A DNA stretch of 64,000 bases from Clostridiales bacterium (GTDB lineage Bacteria > Bacillota > Clostridia > Christensenellales > CAG-138). The position numbers were made by a program, and so were the translations under genes. This document shows positions 50,996-59,424 of this stretch, piece by piece (within the stretch, counting starts at the first letter, position 1; every line of letters begins with the position of its first letter). The DNA is taken from the NCBI GenBank assembly GCA_012838425.1, contig DUPG01000008.1, positions 62,001-126,000 of the forward strand, in the 5' to 3' direction. The notes under the pieces are model-generated. The model had not been told where the DNA came from, searched no databases, and saw only the letters and a list, made by a program, of their open reading frames with translations.

Positions 50996-52347
50996 ATGAA
51001 ATCGTGCTCGATAAACGCTTCGTAAATCGCGCGAATTGCGTCGTCAAACCTGTGCTCGTCAACGCCTATTACCAAGCTGTTAGCGCCGGAGCCTTGGTCG
51101 GTAAGCCGTATGGATATATCTGCCTTAGCAAGCGCGTCAAACATAACACGCGCGAACACTGCGTTTGTAGAAAGGCTCGATGAAACAGCCGCAACCAATG
51201 AAAGCCCGTCGCAGAAATCAACGGATATATCGCCTAACACGCGCTGAAGCTCGTCATGAAGCATTTTTTTCTTGTTCTTCAATGCGGCGGTAAAAGTAAC
51301 AACGGATAGATTATCCATGCTCAACGGTATGTGCTCGACAGGTATTGAGCATGCCTCAAAAGCGTGTAAAGCCAACCTCACGAATGAGCGGCTCTCGCCC
51401 AAGCTAAGCTTTGATATTATTACAGAGGTAAAGCCCTTTTTGCCTGCAATACCGGCAACTTTGGGCTTGCTTGAAGCTGATTTATAGTCATTTGGGGCAA
51501 TAAGCGTGCCTTTTGAACGCAAATCGAATGTATTTCTTACGCGAATAGGTATGTTCGAATCCATCAGCGGCAATACGGTGCTTGAATGTAATACGCTTGC
51601 ACCCATGCAGGATAATTCGCGAAGCTCGCTGAAATTTAGCGCAGGCACTCTTGCAGCTTCTTTTACTATTCGCGGGTCGGCTGTGAAAAAGCCCGAAACA
51701 TCAGTCCAGTTATCATAAACTACTGCATTTACTCCACGCGCTACCAATGCGCCGGTTATGTCGCTTCCTCCGCGTGAAAATGTCGTAGTCTCGCCAGTTA
51801 CTATGTTCTTCCCATAAAATCCGGGAATAACTGCCCTGTCAATGCTCTTCGTGTGTCTTGCGATAGCGCGCAGGGTTTTTTTCATTATAAGCTCTTTATA
51901 CTCGTCAAACAGTATTAAGTCGGCGGGGTCTATAAACTCATAGCCCAAGTAAATGCTTAAAAGCCTGCCGCAAAGGTATTCGCCACGGCTTGCTATATAA
52001 TCCTCATTACTGTTGGGCAGCTCCTGCAACAGCTTTTCAAAATAGCCCGAAATATCGAACTGCTCTTTTGTAATTTTCAACCCGTTTGCAATCTCTAAAA
52101 AGCGGTTTTCGATTATAGAAGCGGTTTCTTTCGCAGCGTCGAAATCTTCTTTTTGTGAATATAGCGTGTATAATAAGTCCGTTACTTTGGTATCAGAAGC
52201 AAAGCGCTTGCCCGGCGCGGAGGGAACAACGAAGCAACGCCCCTCATATTCGGTAACAATTTGCTTTACCCGCTTAAAATGAACAGCGTCAGAAAGGGAT
52301 GTTCCGCCGAACTTAGCAACATAAGTGCAGTTTATATTATCGCTCAC
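50992..52347 (-). CDS. lysC: Aspartate kinase
   Basis: 451 aa from GTG 52347. It phosphorylates aspartate, the first step to lysine, threonine and methionine. The kinase domain starts TYVAKFGGTSLSDAVHFKRV and has FSRGGSDITGALVA; two ACT domains at the C-terminus (SVVTFTAALKN, GANSLVIGVDE) suggest feedback control. A longer frame begins at ATG 52410, but it would read through a near-perfect 24-bp palindrome (52373-52396) and add 21 residues before the usual start. GTG 52347 has CGAGG five bases upstream. The longer start cannot be excluded. The gene overlaps tsaC by 4 nt. Confidence 0.93.
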   Translation of the reverse strand: MSDNINCTYVAKFGGTSLSDAVHFKRVKQIVTEYEGRCFVVPSAPGKRFASDTKVTDLLYTLYSQKEDFDAAKETASIIENRFLEIANGLKITKEQFDISGYFEKLLQELPNSNEDYIASRGEYLCGRLLSIYLGYEFIDPADLILFDEYKELIMKKTLRAIARHTKSIDRAVIPGFYGKNIVTGETTTFSRGGSDITGALVARGVNAVVYDNWTDVSGFFTADPRIVKEAARVPALNFSELRELSCMGASVLHSSTVLPLMDSNIPIRVRNTFDLRSKGTLIAPNDYKSASSKPKVAGIAGKKGFTSVIISKLSLGESRSFVRLALHAFEACSIPVEHIPLSMDNLSVVTFTAALKNKKKMLHDELQRVLGDISVDFCDGLSLVAAVSSSLSTNAVFARVMFDALAKADISIRLTDQGSGANSLVIGVDEHRFDDAIRAIYEAFIEHDFI

Positions 52348-52372
52348 TACTACCTCGTACACATGACAAACA

Positions 52373-52396
52373 GGAAAGATTGATATCAACCTTTCC
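52373..52396. repeat. 24-bp near-perfect palindrome ahead of lysC
   Basis: GGAAAG-ATTGATATCAAC-CTTTCC reads the same on both strands except for two positions that form G-U pairs on the minus strand. It lies between sepF and the preferred lysC start and could be an operator or an mRNA hairpin. Confidence 0.6.
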
Positions 52397-52419
52397 TTTA
52401 TATCCGCCATACCTGCGCA

Positions 52420-52860
52420 TTATTTGGCTTCGGAATACTTGTTGAATTCGGTTTCGTCGCTGATAACCTCGCAGCTGCTTGGAGCCACAATGTATATCCA
52501 GCCCGAAACCTTGCTCAATGTACCGTTAAGCGCATACACAGTACCCGATAAGAAGTCGATAATCCTTTGCGCCATATCGCTGTCAACACCTACAAGGCTT
52601 ACTACAACAGGCTTGCGGCTCTTCAGATTGTCAACTACATATTGCGCGTCCTCAATGTTCAGCGGATGATACTGAACAATTTTCGACACGCCGGAGTTAG
52701 GCAGGTTTACGACATTTTCTACATGCTTTTTCTTAGCACGATTGCCTACATCTATGACTTCTTCATCGATGTAGTATTCTTCTTCGTCATAACCCTCGTC
52801 CTCAATCTCATCAGGACCAAACCCAAGTCGAGTGAAGAAGTTTTTGAATGCGTTTGCCAT
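52420..52860 (-). CDS. sepF: Cell division protein SepF
   Basis: 146 aa. SepF bundles FtsZ and tethers it to the membrane. The N-terminal amphipathic helix (ANAFKNFFTRLGFG), an acidic linker (EDEGYDEEEYYIDEE) and the DUF552 core at about 60-140 (SKIVQYHPLNIEDAQYVV, GTVYALNGTLSKV) are all present. ATG 52860 has GGAGG nine bases upstream and gives the usual N-terminus; a start 7 codons earlier does not. The gene follows yggS by 91 bases, the common ylmE-sepF order of Bacillota. Confidence 0.95.
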   Translation of the reverse strand: MANAFKNFFTRLGFGPDEIEDEGYDEEEYYIDEEVIDVGNRAKKKHVENVVNLPNSGVSKIVQYHPLNIEDAQYVVDNLKSRKPVVVSLVGVDSDMAQRIIDFLSGTVYALNGTLSKVSGWIYIVAPSSCEVISDETEFNKYSEAK

Positions 52861-52951
52861 TTCCGTTTCCCTCCAAAACATATTTGTTGGCGCTTGGAGA
52901 AAAAACTTTTTTGGTAAATTGCCGTGTGCCTATCTCTCTATACAGCACCCG

Positions 52952-53632
52952 TTAAATTCGTGAGCCGAATAGGGCTGTTCCGACCCTAACCATAGTTGCT
53001 CCGAATTCTATCGCGACCTCGTAGTCATTACTCATTCCCATTGAAAGCTCTTCCATCTCAATTCCCTTTATGTTCTTTTGCTTAATCTTGGCAAAAAGGT
53101 TTGCCATTTCCTCAAAATATGGCTTTACCTCTTCCTGCGAAACAAAGGGTGGAATACACATAAGCCCTTTCACGCGGATTCCCTCGAATTCGGAAACCTC
53201 TGCTAAGAAGCTTTCCAATTCCTGCGGATTTATACCGCCCTTTTGCTCCTCGTTGCCAATGTTCACCTGAATCAGCACATTCTGCACTAATCCGTTTTTC
53301 AACGCCTGCCTGTTTATCTCCTCGGCAAGCCTCATTCTGTCAAGGGATTGAACAATGCCTACTTGTCCTATAACATATTTTACCTTGTTGGTTTGCAATT
53401 GTCCAATAAAATTTATGTCTAAATTGTAACTTTTGAAAAAATCTAACTTATCACACAGCTCTTGCACCCTGTTTTCGCCAACATTTGAAATTCCTGCCTC
53501 GACAGCCTGCCTGATTCTTTCCAAATCTACGAATTTCGTAACGGCAATAAGCTTAACAGTGTCTTGTCTGTTAGCCCGCATAAGCGCATTTGCGATATTT
53601 TCCTGAACTCTTTTCACATTATCAGCAATCAT
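52952..53632 (-). CDS. yggS: Pyridoxal-phosphate homeostasis protein (YggS/YlmE)
   Basis: 226 aa, alanine-racemase-like TIM barrel without its second domain. It binds PLP and balances B6 vitamers. Motifs: KLIAVTKFVDLERIRQA (PLP lysine), GENRVQEL, HFIGQLQTNK-like INFIGQLQTNKVKY, and LSMGMSNDYEVAIEFGATMVRVG. ATG 53632 has AAGGAG 7 bases before it; the GTG two codons upstream is too close to that site. It sits upstream of sepF. Confidence 0.95.
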   Translation of the reverse strand: MIADNVKRVQENIANALMRANRQDTVKLIAVTKFVDLERIRQAVEAGISNVGENRVQELCDKLDFFKSYNLDINFIGQLQTNKVKYVIGQVGIVQSLDRMRLAEEINRQALKNGLVQNVLIQVNIGNEEQKGGINPQELESFLAEVSEFEGIRVKGLMCIPPFVSQEEVKPYFEEMANLFAKIKQKNIKGIEMEELSMGMSNDYEVAIEFGATMVRVGTALFGSRI

Positions 53633-53647
53633 AAGCACACTCCTTCC

Positions 53648-54856
53648 TTATGGAATGAATATCTCCTGTCCCTCAGCCAAGCTTGCTGAATCCTTTGCGC
53701 GTATTACCGCCACACCGTCTTGTATTCCCAATACATCAACATTCACAAGCGTTTTTTGCCCGCCCTGCATAATGCTTATATACGCTAAGCCGTCCCTCAT
53801 TGTAATTGCTTTTTCGGGAACGCTCAGCCCTGTGAAGTCCTGCTTTATAGTCGCCTTTATGTTTCTGATAGAAATAAAGTCGCCCATATTGCCCTCAAAC
53901 TCGATTATATTAAGCACATACGATTCCGACAGCTTAACCATTTTCGCTTTTCCTCTGAACTGTGACTGCTCATAGCCCTTGAAGGTTACTGTATAGCTCT
54001 CTCCCTCAACAAGCCTTTGCGGTTCCTTTGCTTTTGTCAAAAACGCTATGCACCACTTCGAATCGTCTATTATTCTGTATAGCCTTGCGCCTGTGCTCGA
54101 CGCGCTCACATACGCTGATTTCTTTTGAATGCGCGAAATAAGCGTGGCGGTTACCATGTCCAGCTTATCCATATTAAGCGCCTGCTCGTTGCCGTCAAAA
54201 TAAAAGCTCACAATGCCGCCCTCTGCCGCAACTATGTCCTTCGCCCATTCCATGACTGCGCGCGTCTTTTCCTCTTCCTCTCTGTATAGGCGCAGTAATT
54301 CCTCGGTCGCCTGCGTTTTTTCTTCATACAGGTATCTGCGCTGACGCATAAGCGAAACCAGGTCGTTTTCAATCTGCAAAAGCGTTTTTGTGCCATTGCC
54401 TGATAATGTGGCGCGCGCTTCGTTTAGCAACGCTATTATGCTTGCGTTTATTTGATCAATTTCAGGTGTTGAAATGCCTTTTAGGCTCTCCTGCTGCAAG
54501 CTCAATATTCTTGCCTGCACATCATATAGGGCTTGCATAAGGTCGTCGGTATAGCCCCATCTGAAAACGCGTGCAACCAATTCGCCGCTCTGCAGCCTGT
54601 CCCCCTCATTCGCGTAGAATATAACGCGGTTGTAGTTGTTGTCGGCTTCATAGCTGACCTCGTCGCGTATAACAGTCGCGTCAATTCTCAGATTTAGCGT
54701 GATTGTCGAATGTCCTATAGTTTCAGGTGATTTGGGGCGCAGCACGAAAAAAAGCACTATGCCGACAAGCAGTATTAGCCCAATAATCGCCAATGAACAG
54801 CTTAAGCGGCGGCGTGCAGCATTCCTGCGCTTTCTGCGCCTTCTTGCTTCCATCAT
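53648..54856 (-). CDS. HlyD-like membrane fusion protein
   Basis: 402 aa. A very basic N-terminus (EARRRRKRRNAARRR) and one transmembrane helix (about 19-40) precede an outside region: a barrel-sandwich/lipoyl-like half (TVIRDEVSYEA, GDRLQSGELVARVFRWG), a helical hairpin at about 105-215, and C-terminal beta domains. This is the putative membrane fusion protein family that sits beside yggS-sepF in Clostridia. No ABC transporter genes adjoin it, so its partner, if any, is unknown; a division-related envelope role is an inference from position. It starts on an ATGA overlap with the preceding gene. Confidence 0.85.
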   Translation of the reverse strand: MMEARRRRKRRNAARRRLSCSLAIIGLILLVGIVLFFVLRPKSPETIGHSTITLNLRIDATVIRDEVSYEADNNYNRVIFYANEGDRLQSGELVARVFRWGYTDDLMQALYDVQARILSLQQESLKGISTPEIDQINASIIALLNEARATLSGNGTKTLLQIENDLVSLMRQRRYLYEEKTQATEELLRLYREEEEKTRAVMEWAKDIVAAEGGIVSFYFDGNEQALNMDKLDMVTATLISRIQKKSAYVSASSTGARLYRIIDDSKWCIAFLTKAKEPQRLVEGESYTVTFKGYEQSQFRGKAKMVKLSESYVLNIIEFEGNMGDFISIRNIKATIKQDFTGLSVPEKAITMRDGLAYISIMQGGQKTLVNVDVLGIQDGVAVIRAKDSASLAEGQEIFIP

Positions 54857-55221
54857 ACTTCCTCGTAATTTTTGACAGCGGATTTCCCGTGCTGCCTATT
54901 GAGGTTTTCTAAATTCTTTTGCTTATACAGCTCAAAAAGCGTATCCGCGTCAAGCCCTGCGCGCATGCACATGCTTATAAAAAAGTGCAATACATCTACT
55001 ATTTCCTCGTGCAGCTTGGCGTCGTCTATCTCCTCATGCTTCTTCCACCATTTGAAGTTCGCTTCGTCAAGCACCTCGCTCAATTCTGAGATTATTGCAA
55101 GCACTTCCTTCTGTATCCATTCGGACTTTGAGAAAGAAAGGCTGCGCCTGCTTTCTATTTCAGTATCAAGCGCCTTTTGCATTTCGAATATTATATCTAA
55201 CTTGTCATAAGTTTTATCCAC
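54853..55221 (-). CDS. Dimeric dUTPase/MazG-like nucleotide pyrophosphohydrolase
   Basis: 122 aa, all-alpha NTP pyrophosphatase. The metal-binding motifs are ISELSEVLDEANFKWWKK (Glu cluster, with the KWW typical of dimeric dUTPases) and LHEEIVDVLHFFISMCM (E..D). It probably hydrolyses dUTP or a related noncanonical nucleotide to the monophosphate, which would also feed ThyX with dUMP. First gene of the six-gene minus-strand operon ending with tsaC; GGGAGTAAG precedes the ATG. Confidence 0.85.
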   Translation of the reverse strand: MDKTYDKLDIIFEMQKALDTEIESRRSLSFSKSEWIQKEVLAIISELSEVLDEANFKWWKKHEEIDDAKLHEEIVDVLHFFISMCMRAGLDADTLFELYKQKNLENLNRQHGKSAVKNYEEV

Positions 55222-55252
55222 AGCTTACTCCCAAAAAATACTTTCAAAGGCT

Positions 55253-55281
55253 ATATTACCATAATTTTTGCCTGCATACAA
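55253..55281 (-). promoter_or_regulatory. Promoter of the dUTPase-yggS-sepF-lysC-tsaC operon
   Basis: Minus strand TTGTAT, 17-bp spacer, TAATAT, about 32 bases upstream of the dUTPase-like start. Confidence 0.5.
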
Positions 55282-55391
55282 ATATAAAACTTGATGCAAA
55301 GCTGCAAGAATTTAGATTAAATACTAAGAAAACAGCAGATTTCGACAAAATTTTCTTCATTATTCACAGTGTTTCTCAGATTATTTTCTGC

Positions 55392-55420
55392 TTGACTTTA
55401 TGTTTGACGCCAAGTAAAAT
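55392..55420 (+). promoter_or_regulatory. Promoter of rny
   Basis: TTGACT, 17-bp spacer, TAAAAT (55415-55420). It would give an unusually long leader of about 250 nt before rny. Confidence 0.55.
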
Positions 55421-55426
55421 AATAGC

Positions 55427-55665
55427 GAGTATATATGTGCATTAAGGATAGCAAGCATTTTCCATATGGGGAAATATGCAGGAGAATGTTTGCAAGGCTA
55501 AATATGTTACCCGAACAGAAACGCGTAAAGCGCTTAGATATACGAAATCTAATACTGCGATATTTGCGACGGCATATTTTCGCTGGCTGTTCGGTCGGTA
55601 TTTTTCCTCATCATGCTTATCTGTTCTTATTGCATTGATATTCGATAGATTATTTTTGATGTTTT
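55427..55665 (+). other. Long untranslated leader of rny, no gene recognised
   Basis: About 240 bases between the promoter and the rny ribosome binding site. Frames of 60-80 codons are open in it but lack ribosome binding sites. No known riboswitch or terminator was recognised. Confidence 0.45.
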
Positions 55666-55678
55666 GGAGGTGTTTGGT

Positions 55679-57223
55679 TTGGAATATGCCATATATGCCA
55701 TTGTCGGCTTAATTGTCGGCATTGTAGCAGGCAGCTTAATTGGCTTTGCATATAGAAAAAACATAGCGGAAGCTAAGACGATGCGAGCTGAGGAAGCTGT
55801 TAAGAAGATGATAGATGACGCTCAAAAGAGAGCCGAAACTATAAAGAAAGAAACAATACTTGAAGCAAAAGAAGAAGTTTTAAGGCTGAAAAACGAGCAG
55901 GAACAAGAGTTTAAGACGCGTAGAAGCGAATTGCAGCAGGCTGAAAACAGGCTTATTCAAAGGGAGGAAGCATTAGAGAAGAAGATTGCGGCGGCAGAGC
56001 AAAGAGAGGAGCAGGCGTCTAAGAAGCTGAAGGACGCTCAGCAGGCAGAGGAAGCAGCATTGAAGCTTTTAGAGCAAAGACAGGCTGAGTTGGAAATGGT
56101 AGCGAGAATGACTGCGGAGGAAGCAAAGCAGGAGCTATTAACCAGTGTAGAAAACGAAACGCGCCGTGAAATGGCAATGATGATAAGGGAAATAGAGTCA
56201 AAGGCCAAGGAAGAAGCGGACAAGAAGGCGCGAAACATAATAGCTATGTCAATACAGCGCTGCGCTGCAGACCATGTAGCTGAAACCACAGTATCGGTGG
56301 TGCCGCTGCCCAATGACGAGATGAAGGGCAGAATAATAGGCAGAGAGGGCAGGAATATTCGCACATTTGAAACCACTACGGGAGTTGATTTGATAATCGA
56401 CGATACACCCGAAGCGGTTATTTTATCGGCATTCGACCCCGTTCGCAGAGAGGTAGCCCGCATAGCGCTTGAAAAGCTGATATTAGACGGCAGAATTCAC
56501 CCTGCGCATATCGAAGAAATGGTAAAGAAAGCGCGCAAGGAGGTCGAGGTAGAAATACGCGAGGCCGGCGAGCAGGCTATATTCGATGTAGGAATACACA
56601 ATGTGCATCACGAGATAATCAAGCTTTTAGGCCGCTTAAAGTACCGTACAAGCTATGGTCAGAATGTGCTAAAGCACTCAATAGAGGTTGCGCATTTGGC
56701 AGGGCTTATGGCGGCGGAGATTGGTGCTAATGTAACGCTTGCGAAGCGCTGCGGTCTGCTGCACGACATAGGCAAGGCGATAGACCATGAGATAGAGGGC
56801 TCCCACTCACAGATAGGCGCGGATATGGCTAAGAAGTATAACGAAACCAACTTAGTCGTAAATGCGATTTCCGCACACCATGGCGATGTTGAGCCCACTT
56901 CGATTGAAGCGGTACTGGTGCAGGCGGCAGACGCAATATCAGCCGCGCGCCCCGGTGCAAGACGCGAAACTCTTGAGAACTACATTAAGCGCTTGCAGAA
57001 GCTTGAGGAAATCGCTAATTCCTTCTCCGGTGTTGAGAAGTCATACGCTATACAGGCGGGCAGAGAGGTGCGCATAATAGTAAAGCCCGAGAATGTAAAC
57101 GACGCCGATACCTTTATAATGGCAAAGGATATTGTAAAGCGCATAGAATCCGAGCTTGAATATCCGGGTCAGATAAAGGTAAATGTAATCAGAGAAACAA
57201 GAGCAGTAGAGATAGCAAAATAA
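55679..57223 (+). CDS. rny: Ribonuclease Y
   Basis: 514 aa membrane-anchored endoribonuclease that starts mRNA decay in Bacillota. N-terminal transmembrane helix ([21 protein letters not shown]), a long Glu/Lys/Gln coiled coil to about 190, a KH domain ([17 protein letters not shown]) and an HD domain ([19 protein letters not shown]). TTG 55679 is chosen because GGAGGTG lies six bases upstream; a TTG five codons earlier overlaps that site. Length and domains are normal. A perfect inverted repeat follows 22 bases after the stop. Confidence 0.96.
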   Translation: MEYAIYAIVGLIVGIVAGSLIGFAYRKNIAEAKTMRAEEAVKKMIDDAQKRAETIKKETILEAKEEVLRLKNEQEQEFKTRRSELQQAENRLIQREEALEKKIAAAEQREEQASKKLKDAQQAEEAALKLLEQRQAELEMVARMTAEEAKQELLTSVENETRREMAMMIREIESKAKEEADKKARNIIAMSIQRCAADHVAETTVSVVPLPNDEMKGRIIGREGRNIRTFETTTGVDLIIDDTPEAVILSAFDPVRREVARIALEKLILDGRIHPAHIEEMVKKARKEVEVEIREAGEQAIFDVGIHNVHHEIIKLLGRLKYRTSYGQNVLKHSIEVAHLAGLMAAEIGANVTLAKRCGLLHDIGKAIDHEIEGSHSQIGADMAKKYNETNLVVNAISAHHGDVEPTSIEAVLVQAADAISAARPGARRETLENYIKRLQKLEEIANSFSGVEKSYAIQAGREVRIIVKPENVNDADTFIMAKDIVKRIESELEYPGQIKVNVIRETRAVEIAK

Positions 57224-57244
57224 GCAAATCATTATTGCATATAA

Positions 57245-57274
57245 TTAGGTAGGCGTAGAGATATGCCTACCTAA
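57245..57274 (+). repeat. Perfect 10-bp inverted repeat between rny and the dipeptidase gene
   Basis: TTAGGTAGGC/GCCTACCTAA with a 10-nt loop. The next T-rich stretch (TATTTTTA) begins six bases later, so it may be a weak terminator or a leader hairpin just ahead of the next ribosome binding site. Confidence 0.6.
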
Positions 57275-57298
57275 ACCTGTATTTTTAGGAGGTGCTGT

Positions 57299-58240
57299 TT
57301 GGTTCAGCCCGTAGCAGACGCCCATTGTGATTTTCTGTATTATGCCGCTTTGGGCGAATATAGCATAGACACCCTGTCGCCCAACCAGGTGATTACGCTT
57401 GAGCGATTAAAGCAGGGCAACGTCGCTTTGCAGTACTTTGCCGCTTGGGTGGATACAAAGGCAAAGAAAAGCCCCTTCTCACAATGCGTTTCAATGATAA
57501 AAACCTATCATGCCATGCTAAAAAAGCACAGCGATATTTTTGTAGAGGCAACACCGGATTTCAAATACCTTGAAGGTAAAATAGCCACCGTATTGACCGT
57601 TGAGGACGGCGCGGCGATAATGGGCAATATCGAGAATATAGATATGTTTCACATAATGGGCGTGCGTGCAATGACCTTGACATGGAATTACCCCAATGAA
57701 TTAGCGTACCCTGCGACATACAGGCGCAACAAGGGGCTAACAAAGCTGGGCAAGCAGGCGGTAAAGAAGATGGAAGAGCTGAATACGGCGATAGACTTTG
57801 CACACCTCAGCGACAAGGGCATAGACGATTGCTTAGAGCTGACAAGTAAAGAGTTAGTATTCTCCTCGCATACCAACGCAAGAGCAGTGCATTTTTCAAA
57901 ACGCTCGCTTTGCGATGAGCACATAAAAGAAATAGCCAACAGAAAAGGCGTTATAGGCGTAAACTTCTTTCATGAACAGCTTTGCGATAAGGGCTTTGCG
58001 ACCATAGATGATATTGTTAAGCATATAGAGCATATCGCTAATGTGGGCGGCATTGATTGCGTTTGCATTGGCTCGGATTTTGACGGAATGAACAAGTACC
58101 CCAAGGATTTGCGCCACAGCGGAGATTTTCCAAAGCTAATAAATGCGCTAAGCGCAGCAGGCTTTTCGCAATATGATATCCACAAAATAATGTATCAGAA
58201 CCTATTCGATTTCACAGCACGCATTGTTAGTTTTAGTTGA
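57299..58240 (+). CDS. Membrane dipeptidase (peptidase family M19)
   Basis: 313 aa, renal-dipeptidase type TIM barrel with a binuclear zinc site. Metal ligands: ADAHCDF (H and D), LTVEDGAA (bridging E), DFAHLSDKG and SSHTNARAV (His residues); substrate region GSDFDGM. It hydrolyses dipeptides, often with a D-residue at the C-terminus. There is no signal peptide, so it is cytoplasmic as in many Clostridia. TTG start with AGGAGGTG four bases upstream; the reading begins at the normal N-terminus. The lgt promoter overlaps its stop codon. Confidence 0.93.
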   Translation: MVQPVADAHCDFLYYAALGEYSIDTLSPNQVITLERLKQGNVALQYFAAWVDTKAKKSPFSQCVSMIKTYHAMLKKHSDIFVEATPDFKYLEGKIATVLTVEDGAAIMGNIENIDMFHIMGVRAMTLTWNYPNELAYPATYRRNKGLTKLGKQAVKKMEELNTAIDFAHLSDKGIDDCLELTSKELVFSSHTNARAVHFSKRSLCDEHIKEIANRKGVIGVNFFHEQLCDKGFATIDDIVKHIEHIANVGGIDCVCIGSDFDGMNKYPKDLRHSGDFPKLINALSAAGFSQYDIHKIMYQNLFDFTARIVSFS

Positions 58241-58265
58241 AGTATTTGCTAATTGATAGTATAAT
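58237..58265 (+). promoter_or_regulatory. Promoter of lgt
   Basis: TTGAAG, 17-bp spacer, perfect TATAAT (58260-58265); the -35 overlaps the stop codon of the dipeptidase gene. Confidence 0.7.
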
Positions 58266-58304
58266 ACCGAATAATGAAACCAATATTATTCAGGAGGAAC
58301 TTTT

Positions 58305-59414
58305 ATGAAACTCCCCGACAGAGTCGCTTTCTCCATATTTGGAAAAGATATATACTGGTATGCTATTCTGTTGGCAACAGGTATTATCGTTGCGGCAATA
58401 ATCGCTTCAATCGAAGCAAAGCGCAAAAAAATGCACCCCGATACAGTCATAGATATTTGTTTATGGGCTATCCCATTAGGAATTATTGGCGCAAGGCTGT
58501 ATTATGTGCTTTTTGAGCTGGATAAATACCTTGCTGACCCGATAAAAATCCTGCAAATTTGGGAAGGCGGCTTAGCGATTCCCGGCGGAATTTTAGGCGG
58601 CATGTTAGGTATATTCATTTACAGCCGCATAAAGAAAAAGCGCTTTTTGCGCTATACGGATATTATAGCCCCCGGGCTTGCGCTTGCCCAGGCAATAGGC
58701 AGGTGGGGCAACTTTTTCAATCAGGAAGTATATGGCTATCAGATTGAAATAACAAGCTCAACACCATGGCTGCTAACACATTTTCCGTTCGTAGTACGAA
58801 TCGAAGAAGTAGTAGGCGGGCAGGTGGTAGGTTATTCAATTCACTTGGCTCTGTTCTTTTATGAGTCCGTTGCGTGCCTGTTAATATTCTTAGCGCTGTG
58901 GTCTATGCGAAAGCGGGTAAAGCATGACGGCGATTTAATACTCGCATACGCGGCAATGTACGGCTTTATTCGAATGATTTTGGAAGGCTTGAGGGAACCT
59001 GAATATATACTCATGTTAGGATCAGTGCGCATAACTCAGCTTTTGTGCTTCTTAACAACTGTGGCTGTATTGACTTTCTTTGTAATAAGAAAGATAAGAG
59101 AAGAGAAGTTAGGCGTCATTATATGGCCTAAGCACATAGAGTATTTAGACGAATCCAAGCCCGAAGGCGAAAAGGAAGAAAAGCAAGCGGTTCAGGAGGA
59201 AGTAACAACGCCCGCCGAAATCGTGGCTGAGGATACCGATTTAGCGGAGTTCGGCATATCTCCCGATGTGATTTCGGAGGAAGCCGAAAACGAACCCGCT
59301 GCGGATGAAAACATTGAAGCAAACGAAGCAACAGAGGAAACAGAAGTTAGCGATAATGGTGAAAGCGAAGGAAACGACGAGAAAAGCGAGAAAAGCGAAA
59401 AAAGCGAGGAATAA
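58305..59414 (+). CDS. lgt: Prolipoprotein diacylglyceryl transferase with acidic C-terminal extension
   Basis: 369 aa. Lgt transfers diacylglycerol from phosphatidylglycerol to the lipobox cysteine, the step before LspA. Seven transmembrane helices; signature GLALAQAIGRWGNFFNQEVYG (essential Arg) and YGFIRMILEGLREPEY. The family usually ends near residue 270-290; here about 85 further residues form a hydrophilic Glu/Ala/Ser tail (PEGEKEEKQAVQEEV, ending NDEKSEKSEKSEE), predicted disordered. AGGAGGAAC is upstream of the ATG. It is the first gene of lgt-pncB-fabG-like. Confidence 0.95.
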   Translation: MKLPDRVAFSIFGKDIYWYAILLATGIIVAAIIASIEAKRKKMHPDTVIDICLWAIPLGIIGARLYYVLFELDKYLADPIKILQIWEGGLAIPGGILGGMLGIFIYSRIKKKRFLRYTDIIAPGLALAQAIGRWGNFFNQEVYGYQIEITSSTPWLLTHFPFVVRIEEVVGGQVVGYSIHLALFFYESVACLLIFLALWSMRKRVKHDGDLILAYAAMYGFIRMILEGLREPEYILMLGSVRITQLLCFLTTVAVLTFFVIRKIREEKLGVIIWPKHIEYLDESKPEGEKEEKQAVQEEVTTPAEIVAEDTDLAEFGISPDVISEEAENEPAADENIEANEATEETEVSDNGESEGNDEKSEKSEKSEE

Positions 59415-59424
59415 ATAATTAAAA

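Noticed and set aside
55476..55712. 78-codon frame in the rny leader
   Set aside because: No ribosome binding site and overlaps the real rny start; untranslated leader is the better reading.
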